This document shows, piece by piece, positions 42,366 through 50,749 of a stretch of DNA of 64,000 nucleotides. The notes beneath the pieces are model-generated. The model saw only the letters and a list, made by a program, of their open reading frames with translations, did no database searches and was not told where the DNA came from. The DNA comes from PGYR01 sp041675005 (GTDB lineage Bacteria > Bacteroidota > Ignavibacteria > Kapaibacteriales > UBA2268), in assembly GCA_041675005.1 (NCBI GenBank), contig JBAYUQ010000004.1:89876-153875 (forward strand). The letters run 5' to 3'. Within the stretch, counting starts at the first letter, position 1; every line of letters begins with the position of its first letter. Made by a program: the position numbers and the translations under genes.

Positions 42366-42924
42366 ATTAATAATATTAACAATATTCCTACTAACAATTA
42401 GCACTGCTATTGCTAGTAAATATCCACGTCATCAGCTTGGTATTAGCTATTCAACGATTTCGGGAACGGGGTTGGGCTACGTAATAGAACTTGACCGACA
42501 CAATGCTTTCCAATTCACAGTAATGCCGTACTACACGGGTAGCAATGCCGAGAATAATCTAAATCTGACTGTTATAACTGGTGTTGAGTATCAACGCACT
42601 ATTTATAGAGATTCTGAGCATAAGGTATATGGATTTGCTGCCGCGAGTTTATGGTATTTTGAGAAGAATAGTGTGACTTACTTAAATCCTGATACAGATT
42701 TCGAAAAAAAAATAAAGCTTTATGATAAAGACGTTTATCATAATTTGGGCTTAGGTGTTGGTTACAACTATATAATTAATAGTGCTGTCTCGTTCAATTT
42801 CAATTTAGGATTGCAATACCAAATGACTTCGAATGACTCGTTCACAAATTACTTAGAGCGAACAGACGGCAAAGAATCATTTATCGGAGTTGGAGGCGGA
42901 GTTGGTATCTTTTTCCATCTCTGA
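42355..42924 (+). CDS. Outer-membrane beta-barrel-like protein
   Basis: 189 residues. A signal peptide covers about 1-20. Alternating hydrophobic/polar strands follow, with glycines at turns (YSTISGTGLGYVIELDRHNA, then LGLGVGYNYIINS), ending in an aromatic/Leu terminus (VGIFFHL) as in outer-membrane barrels. No closer family is recognised. It overlaps yraN by 11 bases and the convergent lipoprotein gene by 48 bases. Confidence 0.68.
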   Translation: MRSKLIILTIFLLTISTAIASKYPRHQLGISYSTISGTGLGYVIELDRHNAFQFTVMPYYTGSNAENNLNLTVITGVEYQRTIYRDSEHKVYGFAAASLWYFEKNSVTYLNPDTDFEKKIKLYDKDVYHNLGLGVGYNYIINSAVSFNFNLGLQYQMTSNDSFTNYLERTDGKESFIGVGGGVGIFFHL

Positions 42925-43236
42925 TGCTTTTTTAGTCGAATCTATATTACGAATCTGTACTTCTGTTTGAATTCGAATAGAATCCATCATTTCGGCTAAC
43001 CTTTTTGGCTTCTCTTTTGCCATCTTAAAAAATATTTTTTGAAATTCGGGTTCGCTTATATTATACTTCTCGAAGACTTCATTCACCTTAGATGTCCCAG
43101 CTTCTCTATCTACAGTGCTTTCTCGTGCTACTAGTACTTCTTGGTATATCTGTATGAATTTCTCATCTGTCATACCACCATCATCGCTACATGCAAAGAC
43201 GAGCACTAAACTTAATATCATTATTATTTTTTTCAT
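42877..43236 (-). CDS. Hypothetical lipoprotein
   Basis: 119 residues. The lipobox VFAC sets Cys16. The body is helical and charged (DEKFIQIYQEVLVARES, then FQKIFFKMAKEKPKRLAEMM), reminiscent of DUF4296-type Bacteroidota lipoproteins, with a low-complexity tail rich in Ser, Asn, Asp and Lys. Its 3' end overlaps the barrel gene tail-to-tail by 48 bases, and the polar tail is the part encoded in the overlap. Confidence 0.7.
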   Translation of the reverse strand: MKKIIMILSLVLVFACSDDGGMTDEKFIQIYQEVLVARESTVDREAGTSKVNEVFEKYNISEPEFQKIFFKMAKEKPKRLAEMMDSIRIQTEVQIRNIDSTKKASEMEKDTNSASNSDK

Positions 43237-43260
43237 AATGCAATATATGGAAAAGATTAT

Positions 43261-43336
43261 TCCCCTCTTTAAAGAAAATGAAATTTTCCGAAAGAGGGGT
43301 GGCAGACACGCAAAGTGTGTCTGACGGGGTGTTATA
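43261..43336. repeat. Dispersed intergenic repeat, family R2
   Basis: CCCCTCTTT and AAAGAGGGG form an inverted pair. A hairpin CAGACAC/GTGTCTG follows, then ACGGGGTGTT. Related copies lie at 54719-54768 (inverted) and 58164-58211, each next to a T9SS gene. Confidence 0.65.
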
Positions 43337-43357
43337 AATATTATTCATATTGTGGAA

Positions 43358-44923
43358 TTACCTCACAACAGAAATTTGTCTTGTCTCAACTTTGCCGCCC
43401 ATCTGGATTATAATAAAATAAGTCCCGCTCGATAATCCAATATTATCGATATTGAGATTTATTGACTGCTGTTGCCCTGCTTCTAACATATCATCATAAA
43501 CCGTAGCCAACTTATTTCCCAATACATCGGCAAGAATAACCGACACCTTTCCAGTAGCTTTTGGATTAATCATCAATGTTGAATTAGCTGTTAATGGGTT
43601 CGGGTATATACTTATTTCTTGGCTTGGGTTGTCTTCTATACCAGTGATAATAGGATTTTTGGTGACAATTACTTCTGCTATTCTCGACCAAACAGTGTCG
43701 CACATATTATAAACTTTTACTTGATATTTTCCAGATTGATCAAGTCTTATTTGTCCTAATCTCAAAGTGTCATCTCTACCGAACCATTCATTATCATCTA
43801 TTTTCCAATAATAAAGATTATCTGTTCCCTCAGCAATTATAGACAATTTTAAAAGTCCACCCTCCTCAATGGTATATAATGAATCTAAATCTTTAATAAT
43901 ATGAGGTGGTCTGTGAAATACTAAATCAAGAGGGCTAACAGTGTCAGCATTCTGAGGATAACCTTCTGGCCAAACTACGGATTGGAATAAAGCATTATAA
44001 TTAAAACCATTAGTGTCGAGTATCAATCTCAAAGAATCTTTATTCGCCCCTTCAACTATTCCAGGGATATCATTTAATATCTCTCCATCCATTAACCATT
44101 GATATTTAATTTCTATTCCTGGTACACTTGAACGGCACAGATAGAAAGAATAAATTGTATCTCCAACACAACCCCATCTCCAATTGGAGGTAAAGTACCA
44201 ACGTGGCCGCGGCTCATCATAAATTGCAAACTCATTCGACCAGATAGTATCACAATCACCTGATAGGCGAACTCTGTATTTGGTAGAATAGTCCGTTTCT
44301 TTTATGTTGTTCATCGTTAGTATTGAAGATTGTGAACCAGAGATTCTATCTCCATCGATTAGTGCAACCGAGTCTTTGAACCACTGTATATCTGTCCAAT
44401 ATGTTGGGTTTTCCATATTATGTTCGCCGTAAATATTCGCTTCGAAAGTGAAGATACAATCATCACCTTTTTTTACAATCTGATAATCTATTTCTTTCAT
44501 AAATGATGGCGGTTGTAGTACATATAGATTCACTCTGTCAGAGCTGACAATAGGGGAGACACGAGCAGAATCATAACTGAAAGCACTGCCATAGAGTGAC
44601 ACCCAGTTCGGGTCAAAAGTGAATATCTCGGCATTGTACACCCCACTCATTCTATATCGAAGAGTGTCGAATGTTAGCTGCCCGAAATCCGCCACCCAGG
44701 TTGAGATTGGCCTGCTATCTTTTAGCCAGCGATACGCTATTTTATATTGCTTTTGGTTAGATGCAGCTACCACGAATAGGTATTGGTCGAGACTGCCCTC
44801 GCACTCGATTACGTCATTGGGTTGCTCGATAATTATCGCCTCAGCGGTGCCTTGTGCCTTAGCTTCTGCACTTATTATTAAGCTAATAAGTACTAAAAAA
44901 ATAGTAGTAAATATAGATTTCAT
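43358..44923 (-). CDS. T9SS-sorted Ig-like surface protein, paralogue 3 of 3
   Basis: 521 residues. Signal peptide covers about 1-23. Immunoglobulin-like modules follow: an N-terminal one (EQPNDVIECEGSLDQYLFV), a second around 140-240, a diverged third around 245-340 and a fourth near 345-430. The C-terminal sorting domain runs from ISIYPNPLTANSTL to the strongly conserved KVETRQISVVR. It is Sec-exported and then displayed by the type IX system. The two upstream neighbours are close copies. The first two modules and the tail are almost the same in all three, while the third module differs. Confidence 0.9.
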   Translation of the reverse strand: MKSIFTTIFLVLISLIISAEAKAQGTAEAIIIEQPNDVIECEGSLDQYLFVVAASNQKQYKIAYRWLKDSRPISTWVADFGQLTFDTLRYRMSGVYNAEIFTFDPNWVSLYGSAFSYDSARVSPIVSSDRVNLYVLQPPSFMKEIDYQIVKKGDDCIFTFEANIYGEHNMENPTYWTDIQWFKDSVALIDGDRISGSQSSILTMNNIKETDYSTKYRVRLSGDCDTIWSNEFAIYDEPRPRWYFTSNWRWGCVGDTIYSFYLCRSSVPGIEIKYQWLMDGEILNDIPGIVEGANKDSLRLILDTNGFNYNALFQSVVWPEGYPQNADTVSPLDLVFHRPPHIIKDLDSLYTIEEGGLLKLSIIAEGTDNLYYWKIDDNEWFGRDDTLRLGQIRLDQSGKYQVKVYNMCDTVWSRIAEVIVTKNPIITGIEDNPSQEISIYPNPLTANSTLMINPKATGKVSVILADVLGNKLATVYDDMLEAGQQQSINLNIDNIGLSSGTYFIIIQMGGKVETRQISVVR

Positions 44924-44951
44924 TTTAGACTTCCGAATATTAATTACACAA

Positions 44952-46520
44952 TTATCTCACAACAGAAATTTGCCTTGTTTCAACTTTGCCGCCCATCTGG
45001 ATTATAATAAAATAAGTGCCACTCGATAATCCAATATTATCGATGTTGAGATTTATTGACTGCTGTTGCCCTGCTTCTAACATATCATCATAAACCGTAG
45101 CCAACTTATTCCCCAATACATCAGCAAGAATAACCGATACTTTACCAGTTGATTTTGGATTAATAGTCAAAGTAGAATTTGATGTCAATGGATTTGGATA
45201 TATACTTATTTCTTGGCTTGAGTTGTCTTCTATACCAGTGATAATAGGTTTTTTGGTGACAATAACTTCTGCTATTCTCGACCAAACAGTGTCGCACATA
45301 TTATAAACTTTTACTTGATATTTTCCAGATTGATCAAGTCTAATTTGTCCTAATCTCAAAGTGTCATCTCTACCGAACCATTCATTATCATCTATTTTCC
45401 AATAATAAAGATTATCTGTTCCCTCGGCAATTATAGACAATTTTAAAAGTCCACCCTCCTCAATGGTATATAATGAATCTAAATCTTTAATAATATGGGG
45501 TGGTCTGTGAAATTCTAAGCGACTATCAGCACCTAAGAGTGAATTAGCCGGATAGCCCTTTGGCCAGACCTTACATTGAAAGACTGCATCATAATTAAAA
45601 TTATTATTAGTATCTAAAACAAAGGTTAAGGTGGTACTATTAGTCCCTGTAACTATTCCTTCAATATCATGTAGAATCTCACCATCAATTGTCCACTCAT
45701 ATTCTAAGGGAATATCAGGAATAGAACTCGTGTTCCAGAACGCTAAATGTAAAGTATCGTAAATACATCCCCTGTCCCTTACGCCCATACCTGACCAAAT
45801 CACCCGCGGCTCATCATATATCGCAAACTCATTCGACCAGATAGTATCGCAATCGCCAGATAGGCGAACTCTGTATTTGGTAGAATAGTCAGTTTCTTTT
45901 ATGTTGTTCATCGTTAGTATTGAAGATTGTGAACCAGAGATTCTATCTCCATCGATGAGTGCAACCGAGTCTTTGAACCACTGTATATCTGTCCAATATG
46001 TTGGGTTTTCCATATTATGCTCGCCGTAAATATTCGCTTCGAAAGTGAAAATACAATCATCACCTTTTTTTACAATCTGATACTCAATATCCTTCATAAA
46101 AGAAGGTGGTTGAAGTACGTATAGATTCACCCTGTCAGAGCTGACAATAGGGGATATACGAGCCGAATCGTAACTGAAAATATTTCCATAAGCAGATGTC
46201 CAATACGGATCATAAGCGAATATCTCGGCATTGTATAGCCCACTCATTCTGTATCGAAGAGTGTCGAATGTTAGCTGCCCGAAATCTGCCACCCAAGTTG
46301 AGATTGGTCTGCCGTCTTTGAGCCAGCGATACGCTATTTTATATTGCTTTTGGCTCGATGCAGCAACGACGAATAAGTATTGGTCGAGACTTCCCTCGCA
46401 CTCGATTACGTCGTTTGGCTGCTCGATAATTATTGCCTCAGCGTAGCTTTGTGCCTTTGCTTCTGCACTTAGCATAAGAGCTAATAGCACTAAAAAAAGA
46501 GTAGTAAATATAGTTTTCAT
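44952..46520 (-). CDS. T9SS-sorted Ig-like surface protein, paralogue 2 of 3
   Basis: 522 residues from the ATG at 46520 (an ATG four codons upstream is less likely because the signal peptide starts MKTIFTTLFLV). The layout is the same as its neighbours. Its fourth Ig module is nearly identical to that of the gene at 43358 even at the DNA level, but its third module (about 245-340) is different. The 28-base spacer to the next gene contains ATTAATTACACAATTATCTC, as does the spacer on its other side, showing that the repeat unit includes intergenic DNA. Confidence 0.9.
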   Translation of the reverse strand: MKTIFTTLFLVLLALMLSAEAKAQSYAEAIIIEQPNDVIECEGSLDQYLFVVAASSQKQYKIAYRWLKDGRPISTWVADFGQLTFDTLRYRMSGLYNAEIFAYDPYWTSAYGNIFSYDSARISPIVSSDRVNLYVLQPPSFMKDIEYQIVKKGDDCIFTFEANIYGEHNMENPTYWTDIQWFKDSVALIDGDRISGSQSSILTMNNIKETDYSTKYRVRLSGDCDTIWSNEFAIYDEPRVIWSGMGVRDRGCIYDTLHLAFWNTSSIPDIPLEYEWTIDGEILHDIEGIVTGTNSTTLTFVLDTNNNFNYDAVFQCKVWPKGYPANSLLGADSRLEFHRPPHIIKDLDSLYTIEEGGLLKLSIIAEGTDNLYYWKIDDNEWFGRDDTLRLGQIRLDQSGKYQVKVYNMCDTVWSRIAEVIVTKKPIITGIEDNSSQEISIYPNPLTSNSTLTINPKSTGKVSVILADVLGNKLATVYDDMLEAGQQQSINLNIDNIGLSSGTYFIIIQMGGKVETRQISVVR

Positions 46521-46548
46521 AATGTACCTCAAATTATTAATTACACAA

Positions 46549-48123
46549 TTATCTCACAACAGAAATTTGCCTTGTTTCAACTTTGCCGCCCATCTGGATT
46601 ATAATAAAATAAGTGCCACTCGATAATCCAATATTATCGATGTTGAGATTTATCGACTGTCTTTGTCCTGCATGTATTAAATTATCATAAACAGTCACTA
46701 ACTTATTCCCCAAAACATCGGCAAGAATAACGGAGACTTTTCCATTAGATTTTGGATTAATCGTCAAAGTCGAATTTGATGTCAATGGATTTGGATATAT
46801 ACTTATTTCTTGGTCGGTATAGTTATCTTCTATTCCTGTGATAATAGGTTTTTTTGTGACAATAACTTCTGCTATTCTCGACCAAACAGTATCGCAACCA
46901 TTAAAAACCTTTGCTTGATATTTTCCAGATTGATCAAGTCTTATTTGCCCTAATTTCAAAGTATCGACTTTCCAAAACCAATCATTGTCATCTATTCGCC
47001 AATAAACAAATCTATCAGTACCTGTGGACTGAATCCCTAATAAAAGTAATTCTCCTTCTTCCACAGTGTAAGATGGCTCCAAATCTTTTAGAATAACAGG
47101 AGGTCTTGAAAAATCAATGTAGCTTTTAATCCCTTCTAATGAATTGTTAGGGTAGCCCTCAGGCCAAGATATATTTCTAAACATGGCTTCATAATTAAAT
47201 GTATTATTTGTGTCAAGATAGATTAATAAAGTATCATTTTTACTTCCGCTCACGATACCCGGAATATCTTCCAGAATCTTTCCATCCATATACCATTGAT
47301 TCAAAATTGGGATTCCTGGGACAGAACTGTGATTCTGAGCCCACAACTCAACTGTACTTCCAACACAACCCCAATCCCTTATGCCTATACCTGACCAAAT
47401 CACCGTTGGCTCATCATAAATCGCAAACTCATTCGACCAAATTGTATCGCAATTGCCAGATAGGCGGACTCTGTATTTGGTGGAATAGTCGGTTTCTTCT
47501 ATGTTGTTAATAGTTAGTATTGAGGATTGAGAGCCAGAGATTCTATCGCCATCTATGAGTGCTACTGAGTCTTTGAACCACTGTATATCTGTCCAATACG
47601 TCGGGTCTTCCATATTATGTTCGCCGTAAATATTCGCTACGAAAGTGAAAATACAATCATTACCTTTTTTCACTATCTGATATTCAATATCTTTCATAAA
47701 AGAAGGTGGTTGAAGCACATAAAGATTAACCCTTTCGGAGCTGACAATAGGGGAGACACGAGCAGAATCATAACTAAAGCCGTTCCTATAAGCAGAAGTC
47801 CAATTTGGGTCATAAGCGAATAGCTCTGCATTATACACCCCACTCATTCTATATCGAAGAGTATCGAATGTCAGCTGCCCGAAATCTGCCACCCATTGCG
47901 AGATTGGTCTGCCATCTTTGAGCCAGCGATAAGCTATTTTATATTGCTTATCGCTCGGTGCTGCTACTACGAAAAGGTATTGGTCAAGACTACCCTCGCA
48001 TTCGATTACATCATTCGGTTGCTCGATTATTATCGCCTCAGCGGTGCCTTGTGCCTTAGCTTCTACACTTAGTAGAAGAACAAATAGCACTAAAAGAATA
48101 AATAGTCCCAATATTCTATACAT
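46549..48123 (-). CDS. T9SS-sorted Ig-like surface protein, paralogue 1 of 3
   Basis: 524 residues, the first gene of the tandem array. Signal peptide covers about 1-24, then the conserved ECEGSLDQYLFVVAA module and a second module with TDIQWFKDSVALIDGDRISG. Third and fourth modules both differ from the other two copies (for example SRPPVILKDLEPSYTVEEGE against HRPPHIIKDLDSLYTIEEGG). The sorting domain is the same. It is the most diverged of the three, so the other two may come from a later duplication. No clear promoter was identified in the 117 bases upstream. Confidence 0.9.
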   Translation of the reverse strand: MYRILGLFILLVLFVLLLSVEAKAQGTAEAIIIEQPNDVIECEGSLDQYLFVVAAPSDKQYKIAYRWLKDGRPISQWVADFGQLTFDTLRYRMSGVYNAELFAYDPNWTSAYRNGFSYDSARVSPIVSSERVNLYVLQPPSFMKDIEYQIVKKGNDCIFTFVANIYGEHNMEDPTYWTDIQWFKDSVALIDGDRISGSQSSILTINNIEETDYSTKYRVRLSGNCDTIWSNEFAIYDEPTVIWSGIGIRDWGCVGSTVELWAQNHSSVPGIPILNQWYMDGKILEDIPGIVSGSKNDTLLIYLDTNNTFNYEAMFRNISWPEGYPNNSLEGIKSYIDFSRPPVILKDLEPSYTVEEGELLLLGIQSTGTDRFVYWRIDDNDWFWKVDTLKLGQIRLDQSGKYQAKVFNGCDTVWSRIAEVIVTKKPIITGIEDNYTDQEISIYPNPLTSNSTLTINPKSNGKVSVILADVLGNKLVTVYDNLIHAGQRQSINLNIDNIGLSSGTYFIIIQMGGKVETRQISVVR

Positions 48124-48240
48124 AATCCCTTCAATATTAAATTTTACAAAATATATAATTATAATAACAAGTTAAAGTAAGATAAATTACATTATTATGT
48201 AAATTTTTTTTTATTGTGTTTAAACAAAGGGGTACGGGCG

Positions 48241-48831
48241 TTAGAGTTTATCTGCATTTATGTCGCTCATAGATTTGAGCGTGCCTAGTTCGGCTATATT
48301 ATGTAGTGCCTTCACGGCTTTGAGGATTGATTTGGTTAGCTCGCCGTTCCATTCATCTTCGGTGAATTCGGAGAGTACATAGTCCACTAGCTCACCCGGA
48401 CCAAAGTTCTTGCTGATACCCAATCGTAGCTTGTAGAATTGGTCTGTATCTAAATGATAAAGTAAAGATTTTAGCCCATTGTGACCGCCTGCACTACCGC
48501 CAATTTTCAGGTGGATTTTACCCAACTCGAAATTGTACTCGTCAACTAATACTATTATATTTTTAGTTGGTACTTTGTATTTCTTGATTGCGGCACGGAC
48601 AGATTCGCCCGAGTTATTCATATACGTAGTAGGGAGGAGACAAAGTATGTTTTTGTCACCGATTTGTACTTTTGCTTGGAATGCTTGTAATCCATCCGAG
48701 GGGTTGAAGTCTTTCTTATTGCGTAGTACAAATTCATAAAGTGCTAGCCACCCAATATTGTGACGAGTCTTTTGGTATTTGGGGCCGGGGTTGCCAAGCC
48801 CAACGAATATATAATCAAATGTGTCTTTCAT
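48241..48831 (-). CDS. pth: Peptidyl-tRNA hydrolase
   Basis: 196 residues. Motifs: VGLGNPGPKYQKTRHNIGW with the catalytic His24, PTTYMNNSGE, VLVDEYNFELGKIHLKIGGS and AGGHNGLKSL. It frees tRNA from stalled peptidyl-tRNA and is essential. It lies downstream of rplY and prs in the conserved prs-ctc-pth order, although a terminator precedes it. Confidence 0.97.
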   Translation of the reverse strand: MKDTFDYIFVGLGNPGPKYQKTRHNIGWLALYEFVLRNKKDFNPSDGLQAFQAKVQIGDKNILCLLPTTYMNNSGESVRAAIKKYKVPTKNIIVLVDEYNFELGKIHLKIGGSAGGHNGLKSLLYHLDTDQFYKLRLGISKNFGPGELVDYVLSEFTEDEWNGELTKSILKAVKALHNIAELGTLKSMSDINADKL

Positions 48832-48843
48832 AATTAAAAGTAT

Positions 48844-48881
48844 AAAAAAAGGGTATTCTTAAAATCAATCAAGAATACCCT
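48844..48881 (-). terminator. Rho-independent terminator between rplY and pth
   Basis: An 11-bp stem AGGGTATTCTT/AAGAATACCCT with a 10-base loop is followed on the minus strand by seven T (48844-48850). It sits between the rplY stop and the pth start and should reduce read-through into pth. Confidence 0.88.
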
Positions 48882-48903
48882 AAAAATATTAATCGAAGAG
48901 CGA

Positions 48904-49551
48904 TTACTCGCCTGCTTCTCCTTCGCCGCCTTCAGTTGCAACTCCTTCTTCGCCGATTGATTCTTCATCATCATCATCCATATCGATAGAAGTTCCAGCA
49001 GTAGCAACTCTTGGACGAGATACACCAGCTATAACGGCGTTGCCTTTTACAACAACTTCCAAATCGCCTAAGTCAATCTCATCTAGTTTGATTAGTTTAC
49101 CTATTTTCAATTTAGAGATATCTACTTCGATAGTCTCAACCAAATCTTTAGGGAAACATCTAACTTTAACTTTTCTTAGTACGTGGTTCAATATACCACC
49201 ATTTCTAACACCGATTGATTGTCCAATCAAAGTTATAGGAATATTTACTACTATTCTGTTGCCAGGAGTTAATCCCATCAAATCAAAGTGAAGAATTTCA
49301 TCAGTGATTGGGTCGAACTTAACTTCCTTAAGAATACATTTTCTATTTTCTTCACCATCTATTTCCAAATCAACAACGTTAGTCAATGAAGTGAAAACGA
49401 TAGGTTTTAAATCTTTGAAATTAGAAGTAATAGGAACTGACTCAGTACCATTGATGTAGTAAACACCAGGTATAAAGCCTTGTCTTCTTACGTCACTTAC
49501 TTTCGTATTCTTAGCGTCTCTTTTAGCTACTTTTAGTTGTATAGAAGCCAT
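48904..49551 (-). CDS. rplY: 50S ribosomal protein L25/Ctc
   Basis: 215 residues, the long Ctc form. The 5S-rRNA-binding N-terminal domain (about 1-92) is followed by the beta-rich TL5 C-terminal domain with TPGNRIVVNIPITLIGQSIG and NHVLRKVKVRCFPKDL. An acidic tail rich in Glu, Gly and Asp ends it. It stabilises 5S rRNA in the large subunit and is induced by stress in Bacillus. It is 21 bases downstream of prs in a conserved operon. Confidence 0.96.
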   Translation of the reverse strand: MASIQLKVAKRDAKNTKVSDVRRQGFIPGVYYINGTESVPITSNFKDLKPIVFTSLTNVVDLEIDGEENRKCILKEVKFDPITDEILHFDLMGLTPGNRIVVNIPITLIGQSIGVRNGGILNHVLRKVKVRCFPKDLVETIEVDISKLKIGKLIKLDEIDLGDLEVVVKGNAVIAGVSRPRVATAGTSIDMDDDDEESIGEEGVATEGGEGEAGE

Positions 49552-49572
49552 AATTAAAAACCTGTTTAAATA

Positions 49573-50511
49573 TTATCTTTCAATTTCAAAAAGTGAACTT
49601 ACCGACCGATTGTCGTGAGTTCTACTGATAGCTTCGGCAAGCAATTCAGCTACCGAAACCACTGTTATTTTCTTAGATTCCTGACGCAATGGGATTGTAT
49701 CAGTTACTATCATGTTATCTATTGCATCGCTCTTTTCAATTCTTTCTATCGCTGACCCAGAAAAAACTGGATGAACGCAAACACCTACTATTCGTCTAGC
49801 ACCAGCAGCTTTCAATCCTTCAGCAGCACCTACGAATGTTCCGCCTGTGTCTATCATATCGTCTAGGATGACTATGTCTTTTCCTTCGACTTCGCCTATG
49901 ATATTCATAACTTCCGATTCGTTATGACCAGAGCGACGTTTGTCCACTAATACTAAATCACCGTCCAATCTTTTCGCATAAGCTCTCGCAGTACGAACAC
50001 CCCCTACATCGGGAGAAGCTACCGTTGGGTTCTTGATGCCCATCTTATTAATAGCATTGACCAATACGTTTGAAGCGTATAGATTGTCTAGCGGTATATC
50101 AAAGAAACCTTGTATTTGTGACGAGTGCAAATCGATTGTAATAACTCTGTCTGCACCAGCACGAACCAACAAGTTAGCTAATAATTTGGAAGTAATAGCT
50201 ACTCTTGGCTGATCTTTCCTATCCTGACGAGCATACCCATAATATGGTATAACGGCAGTAACCCTACTGGCAGAAGCTCTCTTTGCTGCATCTATTAACA
50301 TAAGCAGCTCGAAGATATTGTCAGTAGGTGCGAAAGTAGATTGTAATATATACAAATCTACTCCTCTAACATTTTCGTTGTACTTTACCCAGATTTCACC
50401 ATCGCTAAAATTCTTAATAGAAGTATCGGCTAGTGAAACTCCTAGTGATTCAGCCACCTTGCTAGCAAGAGGTAAATTAGATCTTCCGGTGGCAATTTTG
50501 AAATCAGACAT
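49573..50511 (-). CDS. prs: Ribose-phosphate pyrophosphokinase
   Basis: 312 residues from the ATG at 50511 (MSDFKIATGR), the normal family length. The frame stays open to 50619 only because it runs through the tRNA-Gln gene. Motifs: NFSDGEIWVKYNENVRGVD, the ATP region YYGYARQDRKDQPR and the PRPP loop VILDDMIDTGGT. It makes PRPP for purine, pyrimidine, histidine and tryptophan synthesis and for the PurF-like enzyme in this window. Only 20 bases separate it from the upstream tRNA, which suggests a joint transcript. Confidence 0.97.
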   Translation of the reverse strand: MSDFKIATGRSNLPLASKVAESLGVSLADTSIKNFSDGEIWVKYNENVRGVDLYILQSTFAPTDNIFELLMLIDAAKRASASRVTAVIPYYGYARQDRKDQPRVAITSKLLANLLVRAGADRVITIDLHSSQIQGFFDIPLDNLYASNVLVNAINKMGIKNPTVASPDVGGVRTARAYAKRLDGDLVLVDKRRSGHNESEVMNIIGEVEGKDIVILDDMIDTGGTFVGAAEGLKAAGARRIVGVCVHPVFSGSAIERIEKSDAIDNMIVTDTIPLRQESKKITVVSVAELLAEAISRTHDNRSVSSLFEIER

Positions 50512-50531
50512 TGATACACACTGTAAATTAG

Positions 50532-50603
50532 TTGGGATGGCAGGGTTCGAACCTGCGTATGACGGTACCAAAAACCGTTGCCTTACCACTTGGCCACATC
50601 CCA
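50532..50603 (-). tRNA. tRNA-Gln (anticodon UUG)
   Basis: 72 bases. The acceptor stem TGGGATG/CATCCCA (50597-50603 with 50533-50539) has discriminator A at 50532. The D arm contains GGCCAAGTGGTAAGGC. The anticodon arm is ACGGT-TTTTGGT-ACCGT, giving TTG at positions 34-36. The T arm is GCAGG-TTCGAAC-CCTGC. CCA is not encoded. It reads CAA codons. Confidence 0.96.
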
Positions 50604-50749
50604 ATATTATAAAAAACACGCCCTGACTATATCAGAGCTTACAAATATAATTGATGAACTATTAATTACCAATAATTAGAGAAAGTTTTTTTGAATTATT
50701 TTTATTATTTCTGATTGAAGTATATATAAATCCATTTTTAATTGCAATC

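Noticed and set aside
50512..50619. N-terminal extension of prs by 36 codons
   Set aside because: The extension lies in the tRNA-Gln gene and the short spacer. Starting at 50511 gives the normal length and N-terminus of the family.
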